From: Halorussus marinus
GTDB taxonomy: Archaea; Halobacteriota; Halobacteria; Halobacteriales; Haladaptataceae
DNA: 64,000 nt
Assembly (NCBI RefSeq): GCF_004765795.1
Contig: NZ_SBIV01000005.1
Span: forward strand, 186,001-250,000
Direction: 5' to 3'
Part shown: positions 40,291-47,856 of the stretch, piece by piece
How the letters are laid out: each line of letters begins with the position of its first letter
How positions within the stretch are numbered: position 1 is the stretch's first letter
Notes under the pieces: generated by a model
The model's input: only the letters and a program-made list of their open reading frames with translations
Databases searched by the model: none
Told to the model about the DNA's origin: nothing
Program-made: the position numbers and the translations under genes

Positions 40291-41797
40291 GTTCACGTCC
40301 TCGCCGGGCGAGCGCGATACGGACGGCGCCGAGCCGTCGGCCCAGGACGACCCGATCGCGATCCTCGTGGTCGACGACGACGAAGACCTCGCGGAGCTGA
40401 CCGCGACGTACCTCGAACGCGCCCGAGACGACTTCGACGTCGGGACCGAGACCGGGGTCGCTCCGGCGCTCGATCGACTCGAAGACGACCGGATCGACTG
40501 CGTGGTCAGCGACTACGACATGCCCGGGATGGACGGGCTGACGTTCCTCGACGCGGTCCGGGACCGATACCCCGACCTCCCGTTCGTGCTGTTCACGGGC
40601 AAGGGAAACGAGGAGATCGCCTCGGAAGCCATCTCGGCCGGCGTGACCGACTACCTCCAGAAGGGGTCGGACACCGGTCAGTACTCGGTGCTGGCGAACC
40701 GCATCGCCAACGCCGTCGAGCAGTACCGGGCGAAGCGGGCGGTCGAACACACCCGCAAGCGGTTCGACAAGCTGGTGCACAACTCCACCGACGTCATCTC
40801 GATCATCAGCGCCGACGCCCGGTTCGAGTACCTCTCGCCGTCGGCCGAGCGAATCCTGGGCTACGACCCCGAGGAGATGGTCGGCGAGTACATCTTCGAC
40901 TACGCCCACCCGGAGGACCGCCAGCAGGCGATGGAGCGGTTCTTCGAGTCGGTCCAGGACCCCGACCAGCGCCCGGTGGTCCAGTTTCGGTTCAAACACC
41001 CCGACGGCTCGTGGCCGGTGCTCGAATCCCGGGGTCGGAACCTCCTCGACGACCCCCACATCGAGGGGTTCGTGGTCAACAGCCGGGACATCACCGAGCG
41101 CAAGCGACGCGAGGAGGAGCTCCAGCGCCACAACGAGCAGTTAGAGGAGATCACGAGCGTCATCTCCCACGACCTCCGCAACCCCCTGAACGTGGCCCAA
41201 GGGTCGCTCGACATGGCGCGCGAGACGGGCGACGACGACCACTTCGACCGGATCGACCGATCGCTCCGGCGGATCGACGAGATCATCGACGACGTGCTCA
41301 CGCTGGCCCGCCAGAGCCGGGACGACCCCGAGACCGAGGCGGTGTCGCTCACGTCGGTCGCGGAGTCGGCGTGGGAGATGGTCGACACCGGCGACGCCGA
41401 CCTCCGGATCGAGGAGTCGGCCGGCCTCGAAGCCGACGAGAGCCGGACCCAACAGCTACTCGAAAATCTCTTTTCGAACGCGATCGAGCACGCCGCCGAC
41501 GACGGCGACGTGACGGTCCGAGTGGGACTGCTCGACGCCGGGACCGGGCGGTGCGACGACGCGCCCGCTCCGGTCGGTCGGGGGTTCTACGTCGCCGACG
41601 ACGGCCGCGGAATCCCGGCCGACGACCGCGAGGCCGTGTTCGAGTCGGGGTACTCGACCGGCGAGTCAGGCACCGGGTTCGGGCTCGCGATCGTCAAGCA
41701 GATCGCCGCGGCTCACGGCTGGGACATCTCGCTGACCGACAGCACCGACGGCGGCGCGCGCTTCGAGTTCTCCGGGGTCGAACCCGCCGACGAGTAG
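40283..41797 (+). CDS. Receiver-PAS-histidine kinase (hybrid sensor)
   Basis: The 504-residue protein has three parts. Residues 25-140 are a receiver domain with the acidic pocket VVDDDEDL and phosphoacceptor D77 (VVSDYDMPGMDG). Residues 165-275 are a PAS domain (VISIISADARFEYLSPSAERILGY). The last is a HisKA/HATPase kinase with H296 in SHDLRNPLN, N box LLENLFSNAIEHA and G boxes DDGRGIP and GTGFGLAIVKQI. No membrane helix is seen, so it senses an internal signal. Receiver-first kinases are common in haloarchaea and usually have no separate regulator nearby, as here. Confidence 0.93.
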   Translation: MSEFTSSPGERDTDGAEPSAQDDPIAILVVDDDEDLAELTATYLERARDDFDVGTETGVAPALDRLEDDRIDCVVSDYDMPGMDGLTFLDAVRDRYPDLPFVLFTGKGNEEIASEAISAGVTDYLQKGSDTGQYSVLANRIANAVEQYRAKRAVEHTRKRFDKLVHNSTDVISIISADARFEYLSPSAERILGYDPEEMVGEYIFDYAHPEDRQQAMERFFESVQDPDQRPVVQFRFKHPDGSWPVLESRGRNLLDDPHIEGFVVNSRDITERKRREEELQRHNEQLEEITSVISHDLRNPLNVAQGSLDMARETGDDDHFDRIDRSLRRIDEIIDDVLTLARQSRDDPETEAVSLTSVAESAWEMVDTGDADLRIEESAGLEADESRTQQLLENLFSNAIEHAADDGDVTVRVGLLDAGTGRCDDAPAPVGRGFYVADDGRGIPADDREAVFESGYSTGESGTGFGLAIVKQIAAAHGWDISLTDSTDGGARFEFSGVEPADE

Positions 41798-42004
41798 CCG
41801 TTAGCCCGGGATTGTGGGCGGCGTACGCGCCACCAACCGCGGTCGACGAACCGACTCCTTTGCTCGACGAGCCGACGCTGTCCCCGTAGGGTGAGCCGCA
41901 CCCAAGCCGCACGGTCGGCTTATACCGGCACAGACGCCGTCTACCCGACGTATAGGGGATGGAGAACAAAGGGACCGGAAACGGACCAATAACGCGAACA
42001 AATC

Positions 42005-42781
42005 ATGAGTTTCCAGGTCCCGGAGGACGGGCGCGTGGCGCCGGCCGCCGACGCCGCCGACTCCCTCGCTACCGACCGAGTGGTCGTCGGCGTGCCGGCG
42101 TACAACGAGGAGAACGCGGTCGGAAGCACCGTCCTCGGCGTCCAGCGATACGCCGACGACGTGGTGGTCGTCGACGACGGAAGCACGGATCGGACGCCCG
42201 AACTTCTCGACCAGACCGACGCGACGGTGCTCCGCCACGACCGGAATCGCGGGAAGGGAGCCGCGATCCGGACGCTGTTCGAACACGTCGGGTCCCTCGA
42301 ATGCGACGTGCTGGTCGTGCTCGACGCCGACGGCCAGCACGACCCCGCCGACATCCCGTCGCTCGCCGAGCCGGTGGTCGAGGGCGAGGCCGACATGGTG
42401 ATCGGGAGCCGGTATCTCGCCCCGGAGGACGTCGACGAGACGCCGGTCTACCGCCGGGTCGGGCAGGTCGTCCTCGACTACTGTACCACGCAGGTGACCG
42501 GCACCGAGCTGACCGACACCCAGAGCGGCTTTCGAGCGTTCTCGCCCGAGGCCCTCGAGCGCCTCTCGCTGACGACCGACGGGATGGGCGTCGAGTCCGA
42601 GATGATCGACTCCGCGACCAGCGAGGGGCTGGCGATGACCGAGCGCGCAATCGACGCCCGCTACGAGGACCTCGAAGGACAGACGTACAACCCCGTCAAG
42701 CACGGCCTCGCCGTGATGGTGTTTCTCGCGCGCCTCGCGCGGCGACGCCGTCCCAGCGCCTCCCGCTCGGGGAGGAACTGA
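42005..42781 (+). CDS. GT2-family glycosyltransferase (dolichyl-phosphate sugar synthase type)
   Basis: The 258-residue enzyme has the GT2 fold motifs VVGVPAYNEENAVG, VVVDDGSTDRTPEL, the DXD-like VLDADGQHDPADIP and the acceptor-side TDTQSGFRAFSPEAL. There is no C-terminal membrane helix pair, so it resembles soluble DPM1/AglD-type catalytic domains that load a sugar on a lipid phosphate or glycan. A TATA-like GGCTTATACC lies near 41916-41925. The next two genes follow with 4 and -4 base spacing, forming a surface-glycan operon. Confidence 0.9.
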   Translation: MSFQVPEDGRVAPAADAADSLATDRVVVGVPAYNEENAVGSTVLGVQRYADDVVVVDDGSTDRTPELLDQTDATVLRHDRNRGKGAAIRTLFEHVGSLECDVLVVLDADGQHDPADIPSLAEPVVEGEADMVIGSRYLAPEDVDETPVYRRVGQVVLDYCTTQVTGTELTDTQSGFRAFSPEALERLSLTTDGMGVESEMIDSATSEGLAMTERAIDARYEDLEGQTYNPVKHGLAVMVFLARLARRRRPSASRSGRN

Positions 42782-42785
42782 TACC

Positions 42786-43001
42786 ATGACTCTGGAACTC
42801 CCCACCGACATCAGCGACCGCTACGAACTGCTCGCCGACGACCTCGATGGCTTCGACGACGCCGAGTCGCTCGCCCGATACGTCCTTGACGGCGCGGCCG
42901 CCGAGCTCGAACGGGGCGACGGCGTCGGCGACGCCGCCGACAGCGCCGACGACGGCGTGGTCGAAGACCGCCTCGAACAGCTTGGCTACCTCGAAAAATG
43001 A
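42786..43001 (+). CDS. Small acidic protein in glycan operon
   Basis: The 71-residue protein begins like a short antitoxin- or linker-type helix protein (LPTDISDRYELLADDLDGFDDAESLARYVL) and is then acidic and disordered, ending VVEDRLEQLGYLEK. It starts 4 bases after the GT2 stop and overlaps the AP-superfamily gene by 4 nt, so it is clearly translated with them. The same small gene between GT2 and phosphodiesterase genes hints at an adaptor role. No family is recognised. Confidence 0.7.
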   Translation: MTLELPTDISDRYELLADDLDGFDDAESLARYVLDGAAAELERGDGVGDAADSADDGVVEDRLEQLGYLEK

Positions 43002-44635
43002 CCGGCTCGGTCTACGTCTTCGGGCTCGACGGCGTGCCCCCCGAACTGGTCGAGCGCGGCATCGACGCCGGCCGACTGCCGAGCTTCGCGCGGATGGCCG
43101 AGGAGGGCACCGACGGCACCACGCGCTCGACGGTGCCGCCGCTGTCGATGATCGCGTGGAGCTCGTTCGCCACCGGGCGCAACCCCGGCAACCACGGCGT
43201 CTACAACTTCATGCTCAAGGGCGAGGGCGAGTACGGCACCGAGTTCGTCAACGCCGACACCCTCCGCGAGCAGTCGGTCCCCGTCTGGGAGTACCTCGAC
43301 GCCGAGGGCCGACGGTCGGGCGTGATGAACGTGATGCCGGGGTACCCGCCCTCCGAGACCGCCGGGTTCCACATCTCGGACAACATCACCACGCCCTCGA
43401 CGGGGTCGTACGCGTTCCCCGAGGAGTTGCAGACCGACATCGAAGAGCGGGTCGGCGGCTACGACATCGACCCCTACGAGGGGTACGACGACGGCACCGA
43501 CGAGGACAGCCTCCGGGGACTGCTCGACAACTTCTTCGAGATCGAGCGCAACCGGATCGAGGTGGCGAAGCTACTGGTCGCCGAGTACCCCTGTGAGTTC
43601 TACTCGCTGGTGTTTCAGGGCCCGGACAACGTCCTCCACGTCCTCGGCCACGTCCTCGACGAAACCCACCCCAAGCACGATCCCGAACTCGCCGAGCGCT
43701 ACGGCGACAAGCCGATGGAACTGCTCGAGCTGTACGACGAGTTCGTCGGGTGGGTGATGGACCGGATCGACGAGGAGGACGCCCTGATGGTGCTTTCGGA
43801 CCACGGTCACGGCCCGATCTACCGGACGATCAACCTCAACTCCTGGCTCTATCAGGCCGGCTACCTCGACCTCGAATCGCGGCCGTGGACCCGGCTCAAG
43901 CAGTTCGGCTACAACCACGTCTACGACGCGGTCGAGTCGGTGATGAGCGACCTCAACCTCTTCTCGAAGCTCAAGATGGGGGTCGCTCGGACCAGCGGCG
44001 ACGGCGCCGGCCCGGACCTCGCCGAGTTGCTCACCATCTCTCGGAAGGACGTCGACTGGAGCCAGACGGCGGCGTTCACCGTCGCCAGCGGCGGCCAGAT
44101 CTACCTCAACACCGACGACCACGACGAGGGCGCGATCCCGCCGGGACGGTACGAGGCGGTGCGCGAGCGTCTGCGGGAGGAACTGCTCGCGATCGAACAC
44201 CCCGAGCGCGGCGACCGGGTGATCGACTCGGTGCTGTACGGCGAGGACGTCTACGGCGACGAGTACGACGCCACCCGGCCCGATCTGGTCTGCATGCCCG
44301 CGCCGGGCTACCAGATCCAGTATCCCCAGACGATGAAGACCGACCGGGTGTTCGGCGAGCCGCCAAAGACCGGCTCGCACACCTCGATGAACGAGATGCA
44401 GGGGATCTTCTACGCGTGGGGCGGGCCCGCCAGAGACGAGTCGGGCGTGACGGTCGAGCTCCCCGACTTCGCGCCGACGGCCTGTTCGCTACTCGACGTG
44501 CCGGTCCCCGAGGAGATGGACGGGAGCGTCCGGCGGGACGTCTTCGACGTGCGGGGCGAACGCGGGCGCCTCGACGGCAGAGTCGAGGCCAAGCGCGCGG
44601 TCCGGTCGGTCGTCGGCGACCTCTCGGCCGACTGA
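42998..44635 (+). CDS. Alkaline-phosphatase-superfamily phosphodiesterase-like enzyme
   Basis: The 545-residue protein belongs to the type I phosphodiesterase/nucleotide pyrophosphatase group. GLDGVPPEL gives the first metal ligand, STVPPLSMIAWSSFATGRNPGNHG the nucleophile region, LVFQGPDNVLHVLGHVLD and MVLSDHGHGP the metal ligands, and KTGSHTSMNE the last histidine. It lacks a signal peptide, so it acts in the cytoplasm. In archaeal glycan clusters such enzymes process sugar nucleotides or phosphoglycans. Overlap with the preceding small gene shows coupled translation. Confidence 0.88.
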   Translation: MTGSVYVFGLDGVPPELVERGIDAGRLPSFARMAEEGTDGTTRSTVPPLSMIAWSSFATGRNPGNHGVYNFMLKGEGEYGTEFVNADTLREQSVPVWEYLDAEGRRSGVMNVMPGYPPSETAGFHISDNITTPSTGSYAFPEELQTDIEERVGGYDIDPYEGYDDGTDEDSLRGLLDNFFEIERNRIEVAKLLVAEYPCEFYSLVFQGPDNVLHVLGHVLDETHPKHDPELAERYGDKPMELLELYDEFVGWVMDRIDEEDALMVLSDHGHGPIYRTINLNSWLYQAGYLDLESRPWTRLKQFGYNHVYDAVESVMSDLNLFSKLKMGVARTSGDGAGPDLAELLTISRKDVDWSQTAAFTVASGGQIYLNTDDHDEGAIPPGRYEAVRERLREELLAIEHPERGDRVIDSVLYGEDVYGDEYDATRPDLVCMPAPGYQIQYPQTMKTDRVFGEPPKTGSHTSMNEMQGIFYAWGGPARDESGVTVELPDFAPTACSLLDVPVPEEMDGSVRRDVFDVRGERGRLDGRVEAKRAVRSVVGDLSAD

Positions 44636-44700
44636 ATCGGCCGCTTCCCGGGCGGTCGGAAACGTAATGGGCCTCCCCCACAGCCTGAGAGACGAACGAC

Positions 44701-44904
44701 ATGTCTGGGCTCTACCGCCGCCTCGACGAGTGGACCCGCGCCCGGTCGCGCCTCGAGTACGCCCTGCTGGCCGGCGTCATCACCGCGATGACGGCGCTGG
44801 CGGTCGGCGCGGTGCTCGGCGAACCGACGGCGGTCGAGGCCGTCACGCTGGGCGCGACGATGACCGTCGTCTACTACGCGTTCGATCCGAACCGGACGGG
44901 CTGA
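44701..44904 (+). CDS. Small membrane protein
   Basis: The 67-residue protein has an N-terminal amphipathic stretch (YRRLDEWTRARSRLEYALL) and two hydrophobic segments (AGVITAMTALAVGAVLG; AVTLGATMTVVYYAF), ending DPNRTG. A possible SD is not evident; it lies 65 bases after the phosphodiesterase gene. Similar small two-helix proteins are frequent in haloarchaea and their role is unknown. Confidence 0.7.
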   Translation: MSGLYRRLDEWTRARSRLEYALLAGVITAMTALAVGAVLGEPTAVEAVTLGATMTVVYYAFDPNRTG

Positions 44905-44928
44905 GCCCCGATCGCGGCCGAAATCGGG

Positions 44929-45936
44929 TCACTCCAGTTCGACCGCGACGCGTTCGCCCCTCCGCGCCGACTCGTAGGCGGCCTCGGTCAGCGCGGTCAC
45001 CGCCAGCGCGTCCCGGGCGGTCGCGGGCGGCGTCTCGCCGGTCTCGACGCAGTCGACGAACGCCTCGGCCTTGTCGCGGCGCTGGTCGCGGTCGACGTAC
45101 GGGAGCACCGTCGTGCTGTCGGACTCGACGCGGCTGATCTCGCGGGGCTCCCACTGGCGGCCTTCGAGGTACACCGCGCCCTCCTCGTCCCAGACGTGGA
45201 CGTGCTCTCGGACGCAGGGCGCGTCGCTGTGGACCGCGATGGTGCCGTGGGCGCCGTTGTGAAACTCCACGGTCAGGATGGCCCGCTCGTCGATCCGCGA
45301 GGCCTCGTCGGCGAACACCATCTCGGCGCTGACCGCCTCGGGGACCAGCCCCGTCGTCCAGAGCACGCCGTCGACGAGGTGGCTTCCGGTGTCGTAGAGG
45401 TTCCCGCCGCCCGAGAGGTCCGGATCGGTCCGCCACTCGTCGGCGAACCGGGAGATCCAGTCCTGAGTGATCTCGGCGCTCACGTAGTCGGGGTCGAGAT
45501 CGCCCGCCCACCGCTCGCGGGCCCGGATGAACGCGGGGTTGAGGTGGCGCTGGTAGCCGACCATCAGCACGCGGTCGCTCGACTCGGCGCGGTCGGCGAG
45601 TTCGCGGGCGTCGTCGAGGTCGGTCGCGAGCGGCTTGTCACAGAAGACGTGGAGTCCCCGGTCCATCGCCGCCGTGACCTGCTCGTAGTGGAGCGTGTGG
45701 GGCGTGCCGACGAGCACCGCGTCGAGGCGCTCGGTGTCGAGCATCTCGGCGTAGTCGTGGTACTGCGATCCCTCGCCGACGTGGAGGCTCTCGCCCGCGG
45801 TGTGGCGGGTCTCCGGGTCGATGTCGGCCAGCGCGGTCACCGCCGCGCGCGGATGCTGATTGAACTGCCGTCCCACCGTGGTGCCGATGTAGCCGCCGCC
45901 GATAGCGCCGACTCTGAGCACGTCCGAGTTCGACAT
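44929..45936 (-). CDS. Gfo/Idh/MocA-family oxidoreductase
   Basis: The 335-residue enzyme has an N-terminal Rossmann motif VGAIGGGYIGTTVGRQF, the second strand ALADIDPETR, the conserved VFCDKPLATDLDDAREL (EKP-type motif, Lys kept) and the GGNLYDTGSHLVDGVLW block carrying the family's D-x3-H pair. Members oxidise sugars or cyclitols such as myo-inositol or glucose derivatives with NAD(P). Its substrate may be a nucleotide sugar because of the neighbouring glycan genes, but the gene lies on the opposite strand and is not coupled to them. Confidence 0.88.
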   Translation of the reverse strand: MSNSDVLRVGAIGGGYIGTTVGRQFNQHPRAAVTALADIDPETRHTAGESLHVGEGSQYHDYAEMLDTERLDAVLVGTPHTLHYEQVTAAMDRGLHVFCDKPLATDLDDARELADRAESSDRVLMVGYQRHLNPAFIRARERWAGDLDPDYVSAEITQDWISRFADEWRTDPDLSGGGNLYDTGSHLVDGVLWTTGLVPEAVSAEMVFADEASRIDERAILTVEFHNGAHGTIAVHSDAPCVREHVHVWDEEGAVYLEGRQWEPREISRVESDSTTVLPYVDRDQRRDKAEAFVDCVETGETPPATARDALAVTALTEAAYESARRGERVAVELE

Positions 45937-46020
45937 GGGGACAGCGACAACAACCCGAGTGGTAACTGCTTCGGCGAGGCGGTTCGGCCGGCCGGTCGCC
46001 GGCGGGGCCCGCCTCGGGAC

Positions 46021-46530
46021 TCACTCCTCGACGAAGCCGTCGACCAGACGGGTGAACCGATCGACCAGTCGCTCCGGTAGCGAGGGCGTGATCTCGGCGA
46101 GCAGGTCGGCGGTCGCCCCGGGCCGGGCGAGTTCGAGGAACACGCGGCCGTTCTCGCGGCGCTTCTCGACCAGATCGGCCGCGACGAGGTTGTCGAGGTG
46201 CCACTCGACGGTGCTCCGGGCGAGGTCGAGGTCGGCCGCGAGAGCCGCGGGCGTCGTCTCGCCCGCCGCGAGCAGGTGCGCGAGCACGTCCCGGGCGGTC
46301 TCCCGGCGGAACATCGCGAGCGCGGTCCGCTCCCAGTCGCCGTACCCCGGCGGGTAGTAGTGGGTCCGGCCGTTGATCTCCTCGGCGACGACCGACTCGG
46401 CGTCCCGGAGCCGGCGGAGGTGGTACTGGACCTGTCCCGGCGCGAGGTCGAGGCCGCGGACCACCGCGTTGAAGTGGACGCCGGGGTTGGCTCGGACGTG
46501 GTCGGCGATCGTCCGGCGGGTCGCGTTCAC
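46021..46530 (-). CDS. Tandem winged-helix transcription regulator
   Basis: The 169-residue protein has two winged helices: residues 1-60 (TRRTIADHVRANPGVHFNAVVRGLDLAPGQVQYHLRRLRDAE in parts) and residues 75-140 (TARDVLAHLLAAGETTPAALAADLDLARSTVEWHLDNLVAADLVEKRR). The pattern is that of the haloarchaeal ArsR/MarR-like pairs that sit beside a small membrane gene. It starts with GTG at 46530, overlapping the upstream gene by 4 nt (GTGA), so membrane protein and regulator are a unit. A membrane-signal or one-component role for the pair is plausible. Confidence 0.8.
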   Translation of the reverse strand: MNATRRTIADHVRANPGVHFNAVVRGLDLAPGQVQYHLRRLRDAESVVAEEINGRTHYYPPGYGDWERTALAMFRRETARDVLAHLLAAGETTPAALAADLDLARSTVEWHLDNLVAADLVEKRRENGRVFLELARPGATADLLAEITPSLPERLVDRFTRLVDGFVEE

Positions 46531-46892
46531 GACTCCCCACCCCGCGAGCCGTCGTCGCGGGCCGCCTTCCGGACGCTCCGGGCGTCGTACACCGCGGCGA
46601 TCACGAGCGCGGCCATCGCGGCGTCGAGACCGTGTTCGAGGACGTGGTGGGACTCGGCGCCGACCGCGCCGGCGGCCGACAGCGCGGCCACCCCGGTCCG
46701 AGCGAGGAGCGTCGAGAGCGCGAGCGCGACCAGCAGGTACGACCGCGAGCGCCGCCGGACGAGCGCGGCCAGCGCCAGCGCGAGCACCAGCGTCGACCCG
46801 AGCGCCGCGAGGCCGAGCAGGACGATCAGTTCCGGCGACGGCCCGCCGCCGGCGTGGGCGACCACGAGCGTCCACTCGTCGGCGAACGTCAT
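46527..46892 (-). CDS. Membrane protein coupled to a winged-helix regulator
   Basis: The 121-residue protein has three to four membrane helices (LIVLLGLAALGSTLVLALALAALV, YLLVALALSTLLARTGVAAL, AAMAALVIAAVYDA), a His pair in HHVLEHGLD and a short charged tail. It is cotranslated with the tandem winged-helix gene. The same gene pair occurs widely in haloarchaea as far as I recall. It could sense a membrane or redox signal for the regulator; unproven. Confidence 0.72.
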   Translation of the reverse strand: MTFADEWTLVVAHAGGGPSPELIVLLGLAALGSTLVLALALAALVRRRSRSYLLVALALSTLLARTGVAALSAAGAVGAESHHVLEHGLDAAMAALVIAAVYDARSVRKAARDDGSRGGES

Positions 46893-46961
46893 GCACGACC
46901 GTTCGGACCGCGATCGTTTACCCGTTCCGGGTCCGGGCGCGAGACAGCGGAAACGCCGGGG

Positions 46962-47102
46962 TCACGCGAGCCGCGGGTCCGGGGGCTCGATCTCGGTTCC
47001 ACACCGGGGACAGACGTACCGACGGCCGTCGCCCGCCGCGAACCGCCGGGTCGGACCGACGTACCAGCAGTCGGGACACCGCCGGACTGGGAGTCTGAGC
47101 AT
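46962..47102 (-). CDS. 46-residue zinc-ribbon microprotein
   Basis: A short frame encodes a rubredoxin-like two-CxxC zinc ribbon: RCPDCWYVGPTRRF then YVCPRCGTEIEPPDP. It starts at the ATG at 47102 and is preceded by no strong promoter. Haloarchaeal zinc microproteins of this kind affect growth and biofilm in Haloferax, but which ones is unknown. The longer frame to 47804 is antisense to the FAD gene and is rejected. Confidence 0.65.
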   Translation of the reverse strand: MLRLPVRRCPDCWYVGPTRRFAAGDGRRYVCPRCGTEIEPPDPRLA

Positions 47103-47276
47103 CCGTCTCCGTCGACGCGGCCGACGCCCAAAACCCCGTCGCCGACCGGGGAAGACACCGGAAACGGCGGTGTGGCTGGAGACGGAAATCGGGGACGCCG
47201 GCCGGAGCCTGAGAGAAAGCGGCAGGACCGGCCGGCCCGGCGAACACTTACCTGACTGGTCGGCGAAAGCGGTGGT

Positions 47277-47834
47277 ATGCCGAAAGTCGCAATCATCGGC
47301 GGCGGCCCCGCCGGACTGAGCGCCGGACTGTTCACCGCGAAAAACGACCTCGACACCGTCGTGTTCGACACCGACGAGACGTGGATGCACAAGGCCCACC
47401 TGTTCAACTACCTCGGGATCGAGTCGATCGACGGCACCGAGTTCACCGAACAGAGCCGCGAGCAGGTCGAGGGGTTCGGCGCGGACCTCCGGGTCGGCGA
47501 GGAAGTCACCGCCGTCGAGGCCGACGGCGAGGGCTTTGCGGTCACCACCGACGACGGCGAGTACGACGCCGAGTACGTGATCTTCGCCACCGGAACCGAC
47601 GCCGACCTGCTCGAAGACCTCGGCGCGGCGTTCACCGACGAGGACCTCGTGGACGTCGACCTCTCGATGGAGACCAGCGTCGAGAACGCCTACGCCACCG
47701 GCGCGCTGATCCGGAATCAGGAGTGGCAGGCGGTCATCTCCGCCGGCGACGGTGGCGCGGCCGCGCTCGACATCCTGAGCAACGAGAAGGGCGAACACTA
47801 CCACGACTTCGACACGCCCGCCGACGCGGAGTGA
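47277..47834 (+). CDS. Short FAD-binding thioredoxin-reductase-like protein
   Basis: The 185-residue protein has the FAD Rossmann motif VAIIGGGPAGLSAGLFTAK and resembles the FAD domain of thioredoxin reductase with VTTDDGEYDAEYVIFATGTD and ENAYATGALIRNQEWQAVISAGDGGAAALDIL. The NADPH domain and the redox CxxC of thioredoxin reductase are missing, and there is a single Cys-free core. It might be an electron carrier domain or a ferredoxin-dependent type; function is not known. The ATG at 47277 is immediately at the start of the Rossmann fold. Confidence 0.8.
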   Translation: MPKVAIIGGGPAGLSAGLFTAKNDLDTVVFDTDETWMHKAHLFNYLGIESIDGTEFTEQSREQVEGFGADLRVGEEVTAVEADGEGFAVTTDDGEYDAEYVIFATGTDADLLEDLGAAFTDEDLVDVDLSMETSVENAYATGALIRNQEWQAVISAGDGGAAALDILSNEKGEHYHDFDTPADAE

Positions 47835-47856
47835 GAGCGGCCTCCGATCCCGGAAC

